This document shows positions 1-10,104 of a stretch of DNA of 64,000 nt, one piece after another. The first letter of the stretch is position 1. The number at the start of each line of letters is the position of its first letter. The position numbers and the translations under genes are program-made. Source of the DNA: Pseudomonas flexibilis (GTDB lineage Bacteria; Pseudomonadota; Gammaproteobacteria; Pseudomonadales; Pseudomonadaceae); NCBI RefSeq assembly GCF_000802425.1, contig NZ_JRUD01000021.1:1-64000 (forward strand). The letters run 5' to 3'. The notes beneath the pieces are model-generated. The model did not search any database. It had not been told where the DNA came from and saw only the letters and a list, made by a program, of their open reading frames with translations.

Positions 1-29
1 CCATGTGAGAGTAGGTCATCGTCAAGCAC
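1..29 (+). rRNA. rrf: 5S ribosomal RNA, 3' end (partial)
   Basis: The first bases (CCATGTGAGAGTAGGTCATC, then GTCAAGC) match the conserved 3' end of Pseudomonas 5S rRNA, including the strand that pairs back to the TGCTTGACGA 5' end. The rest lies to the left of the window, so an rRNA operon ends here. The exact 3' end is uncertain by a few bases. Confidence 0.85.
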
Positions 30-37
30 CTAAAACC

Positions 38-71
38 AAAACCCCAATCCGCAACCGCGGGTTGGGGTTTT
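38..71 (+). terminator. rRNA operon terminator
   Basis: AAAACCCCAA-CCGC and GCGG-TTGGGGTTTT form a strong hairpin about 10 bases after the 5S end, followed by a T-rich run (TGTCTTTTTC). It has the position and shape of the rho-independent terminator of the rRNA operon. Confidence 0.85.
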
Positions 72-95
72 GTCTTTTTCTGCTTAGAAAACAGC

Positions 96-125
96 GAACT
101 GCAGCCGACACCTCGGCCGCAGTTC
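96..125 (-). terminator. Terminator after patatin-like gene
   Basis: GAACTGC-x-GCCGA pairs with TCGGC-x-GCAGTTC around a 4-base loop, just beyond the stop codon at 132. On the minus strand it is followed by GCTGTTTTCT, a weak U tract. It would end the patatin transcript before it runs into the rRNA operon. Confidence 0.6.
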
Positions 126-131
126 ACATGA

Positions 132-1211
132 TCAAAGCGGCTTCAGGCGCTCCGACAGCTTTCCGTTTTCCACGAGATCCAAGAACTCATCACCCAGCCG
201 CTGGCTTTCTGCCATGGCCTGACGCCAATAGCGAGCACGACCTTCATCATTCCCAAGGTAACGTTTGAAGTCGGTTCGGTCAGGCAGTTTTCCGTGCGGG
301 AGGCCATCGAGGTATTCGGCTGACGGCGACAGCAGTACCACGCGGGAGAGCCTTTGTTGGTTGGCCTTACGCCAAGGCATGCTCTTATCGAACCAGCCGG
401 GGATGACGCGATGGGTGAAGTGCGGGTAAAGAACCAGTCCCGGCTCCTGGTAGGGCAGGTCGAGGTGATAATCCAGCAATCCGCCGTCACGATAGGTGCC
501 TGGTCCCGCTCCCGGAATATCGCGAATGCCTTCCATGACCAGCGGGATGGAGCCGGAAGCCAGCAACGCGGCTCGCAGATTGAGCCGATCCATTGGGATG
601 CAGCGCGAGGGAAAATCGCTCAGTTCTCCGAGCGGGGGTGCCTGCCGCGGGTCATGCATGACGATACGCTCGAAATGGCCTGCCAGGCGTCGTCGGCTCA
701 GCAAATTGCTGGCGATCACGGAGGTCAGGCCAAGGGCAACCTGCAGTCGGCGCTCACCCGCGAGCAGGCCCTGACTGCGAACGACCATCACGGTGAGCCG
801 ATAATGCGCATTGTCGAGGATCGCGTCGTCCTGATCCTGCAGCAGTGCTTCGAGCATTTCGCGGCAACTGCGGGTTACTTCGGCGATGCTTGTCTTGCGA
901 CCGAAACGCAGGCTGGTGTAGAGCTCGCCGAGGCGGCGGAAACCCGCCACGGGATCGGGCAGGCAAGCGCTGGCGAAGCGCCATGAGCCAATGGATGCCC
1001 CGATCAGCGTCCGTACGCGAGGTGCGCGTGGCAACCAGTCACCGAAGAGCGCCAGGTCCAGGCCCTGAATGCCAAGGGCCTTGGGTCCGCCAGCCGCCCC
1101 TGGGAGGATGGCGACATCTTCAGGATTCAGGCCGCGCTCGCGGATGTGTGCAAGGGCGAGGGATCCAGCACGTATTTCCAAGGCTGGACGGGAGATATGG
1201 ATACTGCTCAC
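132..1211 (-). CDS. Patatin-like phospholipase family protein
   Basis: A 359-residue protein of the patatin fold (serine/aspartate dyad lipid acyl hydrolases). The nucleophile elbow G-x-S-x-G is GASIG at residues 71-75, with Ser73 as nucleophile. The catalytic aspartate lies in the DGG motif at residues 242-244, and ASGSIPLV near 218-225 is typical of the family. No signal peptide is evident, so it is probably cytoplasmic or peripheral. I chose the GTG start at 1211 because AGAAGGA lies six bases upstream; the open frame continues 66 codons further but without family similarity. Substrate unknown. Confidence 0.8.
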   Translation of the reverse strand: MSSIHISRPALEIRAGSLALAHIRERGLNPEDVAILPGAAGGPKALGIQGLDLALFGDWLPRAPRVRTLIGASIGSWRFASACLPDPVAGFRRLGELYTSLRFGRKTSIAEVTRSCREMLEALLQDQDDAILDNAHYRLTVMVVRSQGLLAGERRLQVALGLTSVIASNLLSRRRLAGHFERIVMHDPRQAPPLGELSDFPSRCIPMDRLNLRAALLASGSIPLVMEGIRDIPGAGPGTYRDGGLLDYHLDLPYQEPGLVLYPHFTHRVIPGWFDKSMPWRKANQQRLSRVVLLSPSAEYLDGLPHGKLPDRTDFKRYLGNDEGRARYWRQAMAESQRLGDEFLDLVENGKLSERLKPL

Positions 1212-1349
1212 GGGACGTCCTTCTACAAGCGGCGAACGCATTATACGGGTGCATGCCGCAAGGGACAGCCGGAGCGCAGGAACGCTGGATTTTTCGGGCT
1301 TAGATGCGGAGAATGCGCGTTTTTTCGCGCGTATTCGCAGAGAACTCCT

Positions 1350-2666
1350 ATGAATGCTGTAGTCGTAGCCGTTGGCCTCATGCTGATCCTCAGCCTGTGC
1401 CGCGTGCATGTGGTGATTGCCCTGATTGTCGGTGCGCTGGCGGGTGGTCTGTTGGGTGGCCTGGGGCTTGAGGGTTCACTGAGTGCGTTCAACAAGGGGC
1501 TGGGCGGCGGTGCGACCGTTGCGCTGTCCTATGCTTTGTTGGGTGCTTTTGCGGTGGCCATCGCCAAGTCCGGTCTGGCGCATGCCCTGGCCGACAAGGC
1601 GCTGATTCTGGTCGGCCAGCAGGCCAAGCGGGGGACCGGGCTGCTCAAGTGGGCCATGATCGGTTTGCTGATGAGTGTGGCGATTTCCTCCCAGAACATC
1701 CTGCCCATCCACATCGCCTTCATCCCATTGCTGGTGCCGCCTCTGCTGTATGTACTTAGCCAGCTGAAGATCGATCGGCGCCTGATCGCCTGTGTGCTGA
1801 CCTTTGGCCTGGTGACGCCGTACATGTTCCTGCCGGTGGGGTTCGGCAGCATCTTCCTGAACGACATCCTGCTGGCCAACGTGGCGCGCGCCGGGGTGGA
1901 TACCAGCGGTATCCAGGTCACCCAGGCCATGCTGATTCCAGCACTCGGCATGGTGAGCGGTCTTCTCATCGCCCTGTTCAGTTATCGCAAGGCGCGCAGC
2001 TACGACATGGAGCGGATCGAGCAGACCAAGCGAGTGGCTGTCCGTTACAGCCCCAAGAGCATGCTGGTCGCCGTGTTGGCGGTCGCCGCGGCGTTCGTTA
2101 TTCAGCTGTGGCTGGATTCGATGATCATCGGAGCGCTGATCGGTTTCGTGATTTTCTCGGCGTCCGGCGTCGTGCGGTGGCGCGAGGCGGATGACCTGTT
2201 TACTGAAGGCATGAAGATGATGGCCATGATCGGCTTCATCATGATTGCAGCCGCCGGTTTTGCCGAGGTGATGCGCGAAACCGGGCAGGTCGGTGCGCTG
2301 GTTGAAGCGTCGGTGGCCTGGATCGGCAACAGCAAGGCGTTGGGTGCGCTGCTGATGCTGCTGGTGGGCTTGCTGGTGACCATGGGCATCGGCTCCTCGT
2401 TCTCCACGGTGCCGATCATCGCGGCCATCTTCGTTCCGCTGGGCGTCGAGCTGGGCTTCAGCCCGCTGGCCATCGTCAGCCTGGTCGGCACCGCCGGCGC
2501 GCTGGGTGACGCGGGTTCGCCCGCTTCCGACTCGACCCTCGGCCCGACTGCGGGCCTGAACGTCGACGGCCAGCACAACCATGTCTGGGATACGGTCGTA
2601 CCCACCTTCCTGCATTACAACCTGCCGCTGCTGGCCTTCGGCTGGTTGGCGGCGATGGTGCTCTGA
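1350..2666 (+). CDS. Na+/H+ antiporter-type membrane transporter (YuiF/NhaC-like)
   Basis: A 438-residue polytopic inner-membrane protein with about ten or more hydrophobic segments. Glycine-rich stretches such as the GLGGG after the first helices, and the C-terminal [10 protein letters not shown] and [17 protein letters not shown] signatures, mark the YuiF-like branch of the ion transporter superfamily, annotated variously as Na+/H+ antiporters or amino-acid permeases. The ATG at 1350 starts directly with a membrane helix; the upstream open frame overlaps the divergent gene's promoter and is rejected. It is divergent from the patatin-like gene (138-bp gap). The substrate cannot be read from the sequence. 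Confidence 0.78.
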   Translation: MNAVVVAVGLMLILSLCRVHVVIALIVGALAGGLLGGLGLEGSLSAFNKGLGGGATVALSYALLGAFAVAIAKSGLAHALADKALILVGQQAKRGTGLLKWAMIGLLMSVAISSQNILPIHIAFIPLLVPPLLYVLSQLKIDRRLIACVLTFGLVTPYMFLPVGFGSIFLNDILLANVARAGVDTSGIQVTQAMLIPALGMVSGLLIALFSYRKARSYDMERIEQTKRVAVRYSPKSMLVAVLAVAAAFVIQLWLDSMIIGALIGFVIFSASGVVRWREADDLFTEGMKMMAMIGFIMIAAAGFAEVMRETGQVGALVEASVAWIGNSKALGALLMLLVGLLVTMGIGSSFSTVPIIAAIFVPLGVELGFSPLAIVSLVGTAGALGDAGSPASDSTLGPTAGLNVDGQHNHVWDTVVPTFLHYNLPLLAFGWLAAMVL

Positions 2667-2688
2667 GCATCGCCTGATCTGCCCCCAG

Positions 2689-2710
2689 ATGGAGCCTTCG
2701 GGCTCCATTT
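2689..2710 (+). terminator. Terminator after antiporter gene
   Basis: ATGGAGCC-TTCG-GGCTCCAT hairpin with a stable TTCG tetraloop, followed by TTGACTTT, 22 bases after the stop codon at 2666. Confidence 0.75.
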
Positions 2711-2778
2711 GACTTTCCGGGCCGCACTTACCGCCAGCGGGAATGCCTAAGCCAGGGGACGCCTCGACAGGGATACCC

Positions 2779-3855
2779 ATGGCCAATCACCGACTCGAGA
2801 ACAAGGTCTTTCTGGCCTTGCTGCTGCTGGTCTCCATCGCCTTCATCTGGATATTGCTGCCGTTCTACGGCGCGGTGTTCTGGGCCGTCATCCTGGCCAT
2901 CATCTTTGCGCCCCTGCAGCGTCGGCTTACGCGCCGGATGCCCGGGCGGCCCAATCTGACGGCGACCATCACCCTGTGTGCCACGTTGCTGGTCGCCGTT
3001 CTGCCGGTCGGCATCATCGGAACATTATTGGTGCAGGAGGGCGCGAACCTGTACCAGCGAATCGAAAGCGGCCAGCTGGATCTGGGGGCCTACCTGGAGT
3101 GGATTCGCGAGCGGCTGCCTCCTTCCCTGCAGCAACAGTTGAACCGGTTGGGAGTCGGCGACTTCCAGGACCTGCGTGAGCGGCTGTCCGGCCTGTTGCT
3201 GCAGGGCAGCCAGTTCCTCGCGACACGGGCGTTCAGCTTTGGGCAGAGCACCTTTGAGTTCCTGGTGCGACTGGCTGTCATGCTCTATCTGCTGTTTTTT
3301 CTCATCCGTGACGGCTCCGCCATGGTGGCCCGGGTGCGTAACGCCTTGCCGCTGGCCGATGTGCAGAAGCACCGGCTGTTCACCAAGTTCACCCAAGTGG
3401 TGCGGGCCACGGTGAAGGGCAATCTGGTGGTGGCGATCACCCAGGGGACCCTGGGCGGGTTGATCTTCTGGTTCCTTGGCATCCCCAGTGTGCTGCTGTG
3501 GGCGGTAGTAATGAGCTTCCTTTCGCTGTTGCCGGCGGTGGGAGCCGCGTTGATCTGGACGCCGGTGGCCATTTATTACCTGCTCAGCGGGCAGATCTGG
3601 CAGGGGGTGTTGCTGACGCTATACGGAGTCGGGGTCATCGGTCTGGTGGACAACGTGCTGCGCCCGATCCTCGTTGGCAAGGACACCAAGATGCCCGATT
3701 ACATGGTGCTGATTTCCACGCTGGGTGGCCTGGCGCTGTTTGGGCTCAACGGTTTCGTCATCGGTCCACTGGTGGCCGCGCTGTTCATGTCCACCTGGGG
3801 GTTATTCACCGAGCGGGAGGAAGCAGCCGTCGACGATCATAGGCCGGCTGCCTGA
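2779..3855 (+). CDS. AI-2E/PerM family membrane permease
   Basis: A 358-residue inner-membrane protein of the AI-2E transporter (PerM/YhhT) family, with about seven to eight helices: two near the N terminus, a soluble segment at about 75-150, then the remaining helices. The family has been linked to autoinducer export or Na+/H+ exchange, but individual functions are mostly unknown. The ATG at 2779 follows CAGGGA; the open frame's earlier methionine at 2743 lacks a clear site. The 3' end overlaps the convergent nuoN by 19 bp, so no terminator separates them. Confidence 0.8.
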   Translation: MANHRLENKVFLALLLLVSIAFIWILLPFYGAVFWAVILAIIFAPLQRRLTRRMPGRPNLTATITLCATLLVAVLPVGIIGTLLVQEGANLYQRIESGQLDLGAYLEWIRERLPPSLQQQLNRLGVGDFQDLRERLSGLLLQGSQFLATRAFSFGQSTFEFLVRLAVMLYLLFFLIRDGSAMVARVRNALPLADVQKHRLFTKFTQVVRATVKGNLVVAITQGTLGGLIFWFLGIPSVLLWAVVMSFLSLLPAVGAALIWTPVAIYYLLSGQIWQGVLLTLYGVGVIGLVDNVLRPILVGKDTKMPDYMVLISTLGGLALFGLNGFVIGPLVAALFMSTWGLFTEREEAAVDDHRPAA

Positions 3856-5297
3856 GCCAGTTGCAGCAGGGGTTGTGGGTAGATGCCCAGGAAAAAGGCG
3901 AGTGCGGTGATGGCCAGCAGCATGATGCCGCCGGCGCGCTGCGGCCAGTTGATCGGTGGCTCCCGGCGCATCAGGCCCGGCTCGACCAGGTACAGGGTGA
4001 CCATGACCCGCAGGTAGTAGAACAGGCCGATGGCGCTGCCGATGATCAATGCGCCGATCAGCCACCAGAGCTGCGCCTGCACGCCGGTGGCGAGGATGTA
4101 GAACTTGCCGATGAAGCCGGCGGTCAGCGGTATGCCGGCCAGGGACAGCATCATCACCGTGAGTACCGCGGTCAGGTAGGGCCGCCGCCAGAACAGCCCG
4201 CGGTATTCGAACAGGGCATCCGCGTCGCGTCCCTTGAACGGGCTGGACATCAGCGCCACCACCCCGAAAGCGCCGAGCGTGGTCAGCACATAGGTGACCA
4301 GGTACACGGCGATGGCCTCGCCGGCCAGCCCGCTGCTGGCAATCAGGGCGATCAGCAGGTAGCCGAAGTGGGCGATGGAGGAATAGCCCAGCAGGCGCTT
4401 GAGGTTGTTCTGCTGCAGGGCGAGCAGGTTGCCGATCAGGATCGAGGCGATGGCGATCACCGATAGCGTGCTATCCAGCCAGCCGCCATAGGTGGCCGGC
4501 GATAGCTGATACAGGCGTACCAGCACCACGAACACGCCGACCTTACTGGCCGTGGCCAGGTAGGCGGCCACCGGTGCCGGCGCACCCTGGTAAACGTCGG
4601 GTGTCCAGAGGTGGAAGGGCACCAGGGAAAGCTTGAAACCCAGACCGACCAGTATCATGACCATGCCCGCCTGCACCAGCGGGGCAAATTCGCCGGTACC
4701 CAGGCTGATGCCGATTCCGACGAAGTCCAGGCTGCCCGACTCGGCATACAGCAACGCCATGCCGAACAGCAGGAAGGCACTGCCGGCGGCGGACAGGACC
4801 ATGTACTTCAGGCCGGCTTCCAGGGAATGGCGATTGAAGAAGGCGTAAGCCGCCAGGCCGTAAACCGGCACCGACAGCAGTTCCAAACCGATGAGCAGCG
4901 CCGCCAGGTGCTGGCTGGTGACCAGCACGATGCCGCCGGAGGCGGACAGCAGCATCAGCAGGTAGAGCTCCTCGCGGTTGCCGGGGAAGCCGCCTTCGCC
5001 CGGCTTGCGACCCAGGTAGGCGTGGGCCAGGGTAATGCAGGTCAGCGTCGCGACGAGCAGCAGTGCCGTGTAGAAGTAGCCGAAGGCATCCATGCGCAGC
5101 AGCGCCGTCACGTCGAGGGGGGCGGCCTCCAGGGCCGGCTGGATCGACAGCAGCGCCAGCAGCAGGCCCGCCACCGAGGCGATATAGGCAATGCGGTGGT
5201 TGCGCTTCCAGGCGATCAGCAGCATCACCGCGATGGCGGTGCCGGTGGTGACCAGCAGGGGCAGCAGGGCGATGAAGTGGGCGAACGTCAGGTCCAT
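3837..5297 (-). CDS. nuoN: NADH-quinone oxidoreductase subunit N
   Basis: A 486-residue Mrp-antiporter-like subunit of complex I with about 14 membrane helices, one of the three proton-pumping modules with L and M. The antiporter-type core with the conserved lysine-bearing helices is present (GLGFKLSLVPFHLWTPDVYQ region and ALQQNNLKRLLGYSS). The start MDLTFAHF at 5297 is chosen because it lies 5 bases after the nuoM stop and the family starts with a helix here. Last gene of the nuo operon; its end overlaps the convergent permease gene. Confidence 0.96.
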   Translation of the reverse strand: MDLTFAHFIALLPLLVTTGTAIAVMLLIAWKRNHRIAYIASVAGLLLALLSIQPALEAAPLDVTALLRMDAFGYFYTALLLVATLTCITLAHAYLGRKPGEGGFPGNREELYLLMLLSASGGIVLVTSQHLAALLIGLELLSVPVYGLAAYAFFNRHSLEAGLKYMVLSAAGSAFLLFGMALLYAESGSLDFVGIGISLGTGEFAPLVQAGMVMILVGLGFKLSLVPFHLWTPDVYQGAPAPVAAYLATASKVGVFVVLVRLYQLSPATYGGWLDSTLSVIAIASILIGNLLALQQNNLKRLLGYSSIAHFGYLLIALIASSGLAGEAIAVYLVTYVLTTLGAFGVVALMSSPFKGRDADALFEYRGLFWRRPYLTAVLTVMMLSLAGIPLTAGFIGKFYILATGVQAQLWWLIGALIIGSAIGLFYYLRVMVTLYLVEPGLMRREPPINWPQRAGGIMLLAITALAFFLGIYPQPLLQLAQAAGL

Positions 5298-5302
5298 GCG
5301 GG

Positions 5303-6832
5303 CTACCGGATCGAGGCGAATGGGGTGATGGCCGTGCCTAGCCACTGACGGATTCCCTGCGCGCTGGCCTGCGCGGTATCCAGCGCCGGCTGCGGGTAGA
5401 TGCCCAGCAGCACCAGCAGCACGACCAGCGTCAGGACCATGCCGATCTCGCGGCCATCCAGGCCAGGCAGCGGCTCCGGGGAGCTGGCGGGCCCGAAGTA
5501 GGCACGATGGACCATGGCCAGCGAGTAGACCGAGGACAGCACGAGGCCGAAGGTGGCGATCACCACCACCCAGGGATGTGCAGCAAAGGCACCGAACAGC
5601 ACCAGGAACTCACCGATGAAGTTGCCGGTGCCCGGCAAGCCGAGCGAGGCCACGGCGAAGAACAGGCTCAGGGGGGGCAGCCAGGGCAGGCGACGCCACA
5701 GGCCCCCCATCTGTCGCATGTCACGGGTATGCACACGCTCGTACAACTGACCGCACAAAATGAACAGCGCAGCGGCGGACAGGCCGTGGGCGAGCATGAG
5801 GATCACCGCACCCTGCAGGGCCAGCTCGCTGCCCGAATAGATGCCGATCAGCACGAAGCCCATGTGGGAAATACTCGAGTAGGCCACCAGGCGCTTGATA
5901 TCGGTCTGCGCGAAGGCCAGCAGGGCGCCGTAGAAGATGCCGATCAGCCCCAGCGTCATGGCGATCGGCGCGAACTCCGCCGAGGCGTTGGGAAACAGCG
6001 GCAAGGCGAAGCGGATCATGCCGTAGGCGGCGGTCTTGAGCAGGATGCCGGCCAGGTCGACCGAACCGGCAGTGGGCGCCTGGGCATGGGCGTCGGGCAG
6101 CCAGGCGTGGAAGGGCACCAGCGGGAACTTCACCGCGAAGGCGATGAAGAAACCGAGCATCAGCAGGTATTCGATGCCGGGGGTGAGTTCGGTTTCCAGC
6201 AGCCGGGCGTAGTCGAAGGTAACCACGCCGCTGTTCAGGTAGTGCACCAGCACCAGGCCGAGAATGGCCACCAGCATGAGCAGGCCGCTGGCCTGGGTGT
6301 AGATGAAGAACTTGGTCGCGGCGGTGATCCGCGTCTTCTTGCCGTCGCCGCTATGCCCCCACAACGCGATGAGGAAGTACATCGGCACCAGCATCATTTC
6401 CCAGAAGAAAAAGAACAGGAACAGGTCCATGGCCAGGAACACGCCGACCACGCCTCCCAGGATCCACAGCAGGTTGAGGTGAAAGAAGCCGACATGCCGC
6501 TGGATCTCGTTCCACGAACACAACACCGACAGCACCCCGAGCAGCCCGGTCAGCACCACCATCAACAACGAGAGTCCATCCAGCGCCAGGTGCAGGTTGA
6601 TGCCCAGGCGGGCGATCCACACCTGCCGGTACTCCATGGCCCAGACCCCGGCGTCAGCGGGAGAGGGGGCCAGGCGGTAGTCGCCCAGCAGCCACAGCCA
6701 CAGGCCCAGCGCGAGCAGCAGCCCCATGGCGAACAGGGCGATCCAGCGCGGCAGCGTCTGGTTGACGCGCTCGACCAGCCAGCAGAGCAGACCGCCGAGA
6801 AAGGGAACCAGGATCAGCCAGGGAAGCATCAC
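5303..6832 (-). CDS. nuoM: NADH-quinone oxidoreductase subunit M
   Basis: A 509-residue membrane-arm proton-pumping subunit of complex I. Family hallmarks are visible: FFFFWEMMLVPMYFLIALWG with the essential glutamate near residue 140, AVKFPLVPFHAWLPDAHAQAP near residue 230, and FAQTDIKRLVAYSSISHMGFV. Full length for the family. It lies 22 bp after nuoL and 5 bp before nuoN on the same strand. Confidence 0.97.
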   Translation of the reverse strand: MMLPWLILVPFLGGLLCWLVERVNQTLPRWIALFAMGLLLALGLWLWLLGDYRLAPSPADAGVWAMEYRQVWIARLGINLHLALDGLSLLMVVLTGLLGVLSVLCSWNEIQRHVGFFHLNLLWILGGVVGVFLAMDLFLFFFFWEMMLVPMYFLIALWGHSGDGKKTRITAATKFFIYTQASGLLMLVAILGLVLVHYLNSGVVTFDYARLLETELTPGIEYLLMLGFFIAFAVKFPLVPFHAWLPDAHAQAPTAGSVDLAGILLKTAAYGMIRFALPLFPNASAEFAPIAMTLGLIGIFYGALLAFAQTDIKRLVAYSSISHMGFVLIGIYSGSELALQGAVILMLAHGLSAAALFILCGQLYERVHTRDMRQMGGLWRRLPWLPPLSLFFAVASLGLPGTGNFIGEFLVLFGAFAAHPWVVVIATFGLVLSSVYSLAMVHRAYFGPASSPEPLPGLDGREIGMVLTLVVLLVLLGIYPQPALDTAQASAQGIRQWLGTAITPFASIR

Positions 6833-6854
6833 GGTGTCGAATCCTTGCGCACGT

Positions 6855-8699
6855 TCAAATCAGGACCAGGCCAAGCAGCAGCACGGCTCCACCCACCAGG
6901 GACAGCGCGTACCAGCGCAACTGGCCAGTCTGGGTCCGACTGGTAGCCCGGTGCCCAGCCTGCGCCAGCTTCGCCAGCAGGCCCATGCCGCGATCGATGG
7001 GATCGCGACCCAGCAGGCGGCACAGCAGCAGGTAGGGCCGCACGAACAGCCTGTCGTAGAGCCAGTCGAATCCCCAGGCGGCCCGCCACCAGGCATGCAG
7101 CAGCCGTCCCGGCGGGCTCTGCGCGAGCGCCGTGACCCGCGTGCGCTTGCCAAGGAACAGCCCGGCGGCGAGCAGGATGCCGGCGACGGCAATCGCCCCC
7201 GAGGTGATTTCCAGTGTCATGCGCCCCTCGTCCGTGGTCTGCCCGGCGCCCGGCGGCAATACATCGGCCAGCGGCGGGCTGATCCAGGCGCCGAGGAAGG
7301 TGGACAGCAGGATCAGCACGACCAGTGGCAGACCGTGGGCCAGGCCGCGTCCCGCGTGAGCCTCGATACGTGGTGAGCCGTGGAAGACGATGAAGATCAG
7401 TCGGAAGCAGTAGAGCGAGGTCAGCAAGGCGCCGACCAGGCCGGCGAACAGCAGTCCGAGATGGCCGCTGGCGAAGGCTTCCCAGAGAATCGCGTCCTTG
7501 GAATAGAAGCCGGCGGTGAGCAGCGGCAGGGCCGCCAGCGCCGCGCCCCCCACCAGGAAACTGACATAGGCCAGCGGCAGGCGGCGCCATAACCCGCCCA
7601 TGCGGAAGATGTTCTGTTCGTGGTGGCAGGCGTTGATCACCGCGCCGGCGGCGAGGAACAGCAGGGCCTTGAAGAAGGCGTGGGTCATCAGGTGGAAGAT
7701 CGCCGCACTCCAGGCGCCCACGCCCAGGGCGAGGAACATGTAGCCGATCTGGCTCATGGTCGAGTAGGCCAGGATGCGCTTGATGTCGGTCTGCGCCAGG
7801 GCGGCGAAGCCGGCCAGCAGCAGGGTCGTGGCGCCGATAAGGCCGACCAGCTGCAAGACCTCCGGCGCCAGCAGGAAAAGGCCGTGGGTGCGGGCGATCA
7901 GGTAGACGCCGGCGGTGACCATGGTAGCGGCGTGGATCAGCGCGGAAACCGGCGTCGGGCCGGCCATGGCATCGGCCAGCCAGGTCTGCAGCGGCAGTTG
8001 CGCGGACTTGCCGACCGCGCCGCCGAGCAGCGCCAGCGCCGCCAGGCTGATCCACGGGTCGCCCTCGGCGAATCGCTGCGGCGCCAGGGCGAGCAGCGCC
8101 TGGATGTTCAGGGTGTCGAGCTGCACGAACAGGATGAACAGGCCGAAGGCCATTAGCACGTCGCCGACCCGGGTGACGATGAAGGCCTTGAGGGCCGCGT
8201 TACCGTTGGCCCGCTCGTCGTAATAGAAGCCGATCAGCAGGTAGGAGCACAGGCCGACGCCCTCCCAGCCGAAGTACAGCAGCAGCAGGTTATCGCCCAG
8301 CACCAGCAGCAGCATGCTGAAGATGAACAGGTTGGTGTAGGCGAAGAAGCGCGAATAGCCCTCTTCGCCACGCATGTACCAGCTGGCGAACAGGTGGATC
8401 AGGAAGCCGACCCCGGTCACCACGCCCAGCATTGTCAAGGACAGGCCATCCAGATGCAGGCCGACGCTGGCCTGCAGGCCCGCCACGTCCAGCCATTGCC
8501 ATAGGCGCTGGGTGTGGATGCCGCCCGCCGGCGGCGAGGTGACGAACTCTACGGCGACCCAGGCCGTGACCAGCGCCGCCAGACCCACCGAGCCGACCCC
8601 GATGACGGCGGCCAGGCGATCCGGCAGGCGTCCACGCGAGAAGGCCAGCAGCAGGTAGCCGAGCAGGGGAAAGAGGAAGGTCAGGGGCAGCAGGTTCAT
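6855..8699 (-). CDS. nuoL: NADH-quinone oxidoreductase subunit L
   Basis: A 614-residue distal proton-pumping subunit of complex I carrying the long C-terminal lateral helix. Visible motifs: [73 protein letters not shown] (in pieces) and [21 protein letters not shown]. The start codon overlaps the nuoK stop in an ATGA arrangement at 8696-8699, suggesting translational coupling. Confidence 0.97.
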   Translation of the reverse strand: MNLLPLTFLFPLLGYLLLAFSRGRLPDRLAAVIGVGSVGLAALVTAWVAVEFVTSPPAGGIHTQRLWQWLDVAGLQASVGLHLDGLSLTMLGVVTGVGFLIHLFASWYMRGEEGYSRFFAYTNLFIFSMLLLVLGDNLLLLYFGWEGVGLCSYLLIGFYYDERANGNAALKAFIVTRVGDVLMAFGLFILFVQLDTLNIQALLALAPQRFAEGDPWISLAALALLGGAVGKSAQLPLQTWLADAMAGPTPVSALIHAATMVTAGVYLIARTHGLFLLAPEVLQLVGLIGATTLLLAGFAALAQTDIKRILAYSTMSQIGYMFLALGVGAWSAAIFHLMTHAFFKALLFLAAGAVINACHHEQNIFRMGGLWRRLPLAYVSFLVGGAALAALPLLTAGFYSKDAILWEAFASGHLGLLFAGLVGALLTSLYCFRLIFIVFHGSPRIEAHAGRGLAHGLPLVVLILLSTFLGAWISPPLADVLPPGAGQTTDEGRMTLEITSGAIAVAGILLAAGLFLGKRTRVTALAQSPPGRLLHAWWRAAWGFDWLYDRLFVRPYLLLCRLLGRDPIDRGMGLLAKLAQAGHRATSRTQTGQLRWYALSLVGGAVLLLGLVLI

Positions 8700-9007
8700 C
8701 CACGCATCTCGCTGGCGGCATCCACGCTGAGGGTGTCGAAGCGGCGGTACAGCTGCAGCAGGATGGCCAGGCCGATGGCTGCCTCGGCGGCGGCCAGGCT
8801 GATCACCAGAATGAACATGATCTGCCCGTCGGGCTGCGCCCAGCGGCTGCCGGCCACCACGAAGGCCAGGCCGCAGGCGTTCATCATGATTTCCAGACTC
8901 ATCAGCACGAAGAGGATGTCGCGACGCACCATCAGGCCGACCAGACCCAGGCAGAAGATCAGCGCGGCGACGGCCAGGCCATGTTCAAGGGGGATCGCAT
9001 CGATCAT
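8696..9007 (-). CDS. nuoK: NADH-quinone oxidoreductase subunit K
   Basis: A 103-residue, three-helix membrane subunit, the expected length. The two conserved membrane glutamates of the proton channel are present: the one in [10 protein letters not shown] and the one in [11 protein letters not shown]. The start [11 protein letters not shown] at 9007 is five bases after nuoJ; the longer open frame upstream is a shadow of nuoJ. Confidence 0.96.
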   Translation of the reverse strand: MIDAIPLEHGLAVAALIFCLGLVGLMVRRDILFVLMSLEIMMNACGLAFVVAGSRWAQPDGQIMFILVISLAAAEAAIGLAILLQLYRRFDTLSVDAASEMRG

Positions 9008-9012
9008 GGCGG

Positions 9013-9513
9013 TCACTCCGTGGCCTCGTGGCGTCCCAGGTGGTAGGCGGCCACCAGCGCCGCCAGCAGCAGCAGCGAGGCCAGTTCCACGGCCAGCAGG
9101 TAGGGGCCGAACAGCGCGATGCCGACAGCCTTGGACGGTACATCTTCCAGCCCGAGGGGCACCTGGCTGGGCGCGGCGAACAGCGCCCACATCAACTGGC
9201 CGAACAACAGCAGCGCCAGCAGCCCGGGGCCGATCCAGACTCCCGGGGTCAGCCAGCTGCGCTCCTGGCGCGCGGTCTCCGGGCCGAGGTTGAGCATCAT
9301 CACTACGAACACGAACAGCACCAGGATCGCCCCGGCATACACGATGATTTCAAGCGCCCCGGCGAACGGCGCGCCGAGGCTGAAGAAGCACATGGCCACG
9401 GCCAGCAGCGAGGTGATCAGGTAGAGCAGGGCGTGCACCGGATTGCTGCCAGTGATCACTCGGAAGCTGGCCACCACGGCCACGCCGGCGGAGAGGTAGA
9501 AGGCATATTCCAT
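9013..9513 (-). CDS. nuoJ: NADH-quinone oxidoreductase subunit J
   Basis: A 166-residue membrane-arm subunit with five predicted helices, including the third helix with [17 protein letters not shown] that carries the pi-bulge and conserved tyrosine involved in coupling. It begins [14 protein letters not shown] 30 bp after nuoI and ends 5 bp before nuoK. Confidence 0.96.
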   Translation of the reverse strand: MEYAFYLSAGVAVVASFRVITGSNPVHALLYLITSLLAVAMCFFSLGAPFAGALEIIVYAGAILVLFVFVVMMLNLGPETARQERSWLTPGVWIGPGLLALLLFGQLMWALFAAPSQVPLGLEDVPSKAVGIALFGPYLLAVELASLLLLAALVAAYHLGRHEATE

Positions 9514-9543
9514 GTCAGGGCCTCGGCGAAACAGGTTGGCGGG

Positions 9544-10092
9544 TCATGGCAGCAACCCCTTCACATCGATCGGCGGCGCCTCGTCCCGGGCGGCGCCCTT
9601 GGGCTTGCCGGCGATGGCCATGCCGGCCACCCGGTAGTAGTTGTAGTCCGGATACTTGCCGGGGCCGGCGATCAGCAGGTCCTCCTTTTCGTACACCAGC
9701 TCCTGGCGCCGGTACTCGCCCATCTCGAAATCCGGGGTGAGCTGGATCGCCGTGGTCGGACAGGCTTCCTCGCACAGGCCACAGAAGATGCAGCGCGAGA
9801 AATTGATGCGGAAGAACTCCGGATACCAGCGGCCGTCTTCCTGCTCGGCCTTCTGCAGGGAAATGCAGGCCACCGGACAGGCCACCGCGCAGAGGTTGCA
9901 GGCCACGCAGCGCTCTTCGCCGTCGGGGTCGCGGGTCAGCACGATGCGGCCCCGGTAGCGCGGCGGCAGGTACACCGGCTCTTCCGGGTACTGCAGGGTG
10001 TCGCGTGGGCGAAAGCCGTGGCCGAAGATCATCACCAGGCTGCGCAGCTGGGTGAAGGTGCCGTGCACCACCTCGCCGATGTATTTGAGCAT
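9544..10092 (-). CDS. nuoI: NADH-quinone oxidoreductase subunit I
   Basis: A 182-residue peripheral-arm subunit carrying two [4Fe-4S] clusters (N6a and N6b). The two ferredoxin motifs are [12 protein letters not shown] near residues 64-75 and [12 protein letters not shown] near 103-114. It passes electrons from NuoG toward NuoB. An amphipathic N terminus ([11 protein letters not shown]) anchors it to the membrane arm. It starts 12 bp after the nuoH stop. Confidence 0.97.
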   Translation of the reverse strand: MLKYIGEVVHGTFTQLRSLVMIFGHGFRPRDTLQYPEEPVYLPPRYRGRIVLTRDPDGEERCVACNLCAVACPVACISLQKAEQEDGRWYPEFFRINFSRCIFCGLCEEACPTTAIQLTPDFEMGEYRRQELVYEKEDLLIAGPGKYPDYNYYRVAGMAIAGKPKGAARDEAPPIDVKGLLP

Positions 10093-10104
10093 GGCTTCTT
10101 CTCC

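Noticed and set aside
1476-2786. 436-codon minus-strand open frame opposite the antiporter gene
   Set aside because: Composition is His/Gln/Arg-rich, as expected from the antisense of a GC-rich hydrophobic gene; the plus-strand frame has clear membrane segments and family motifs.
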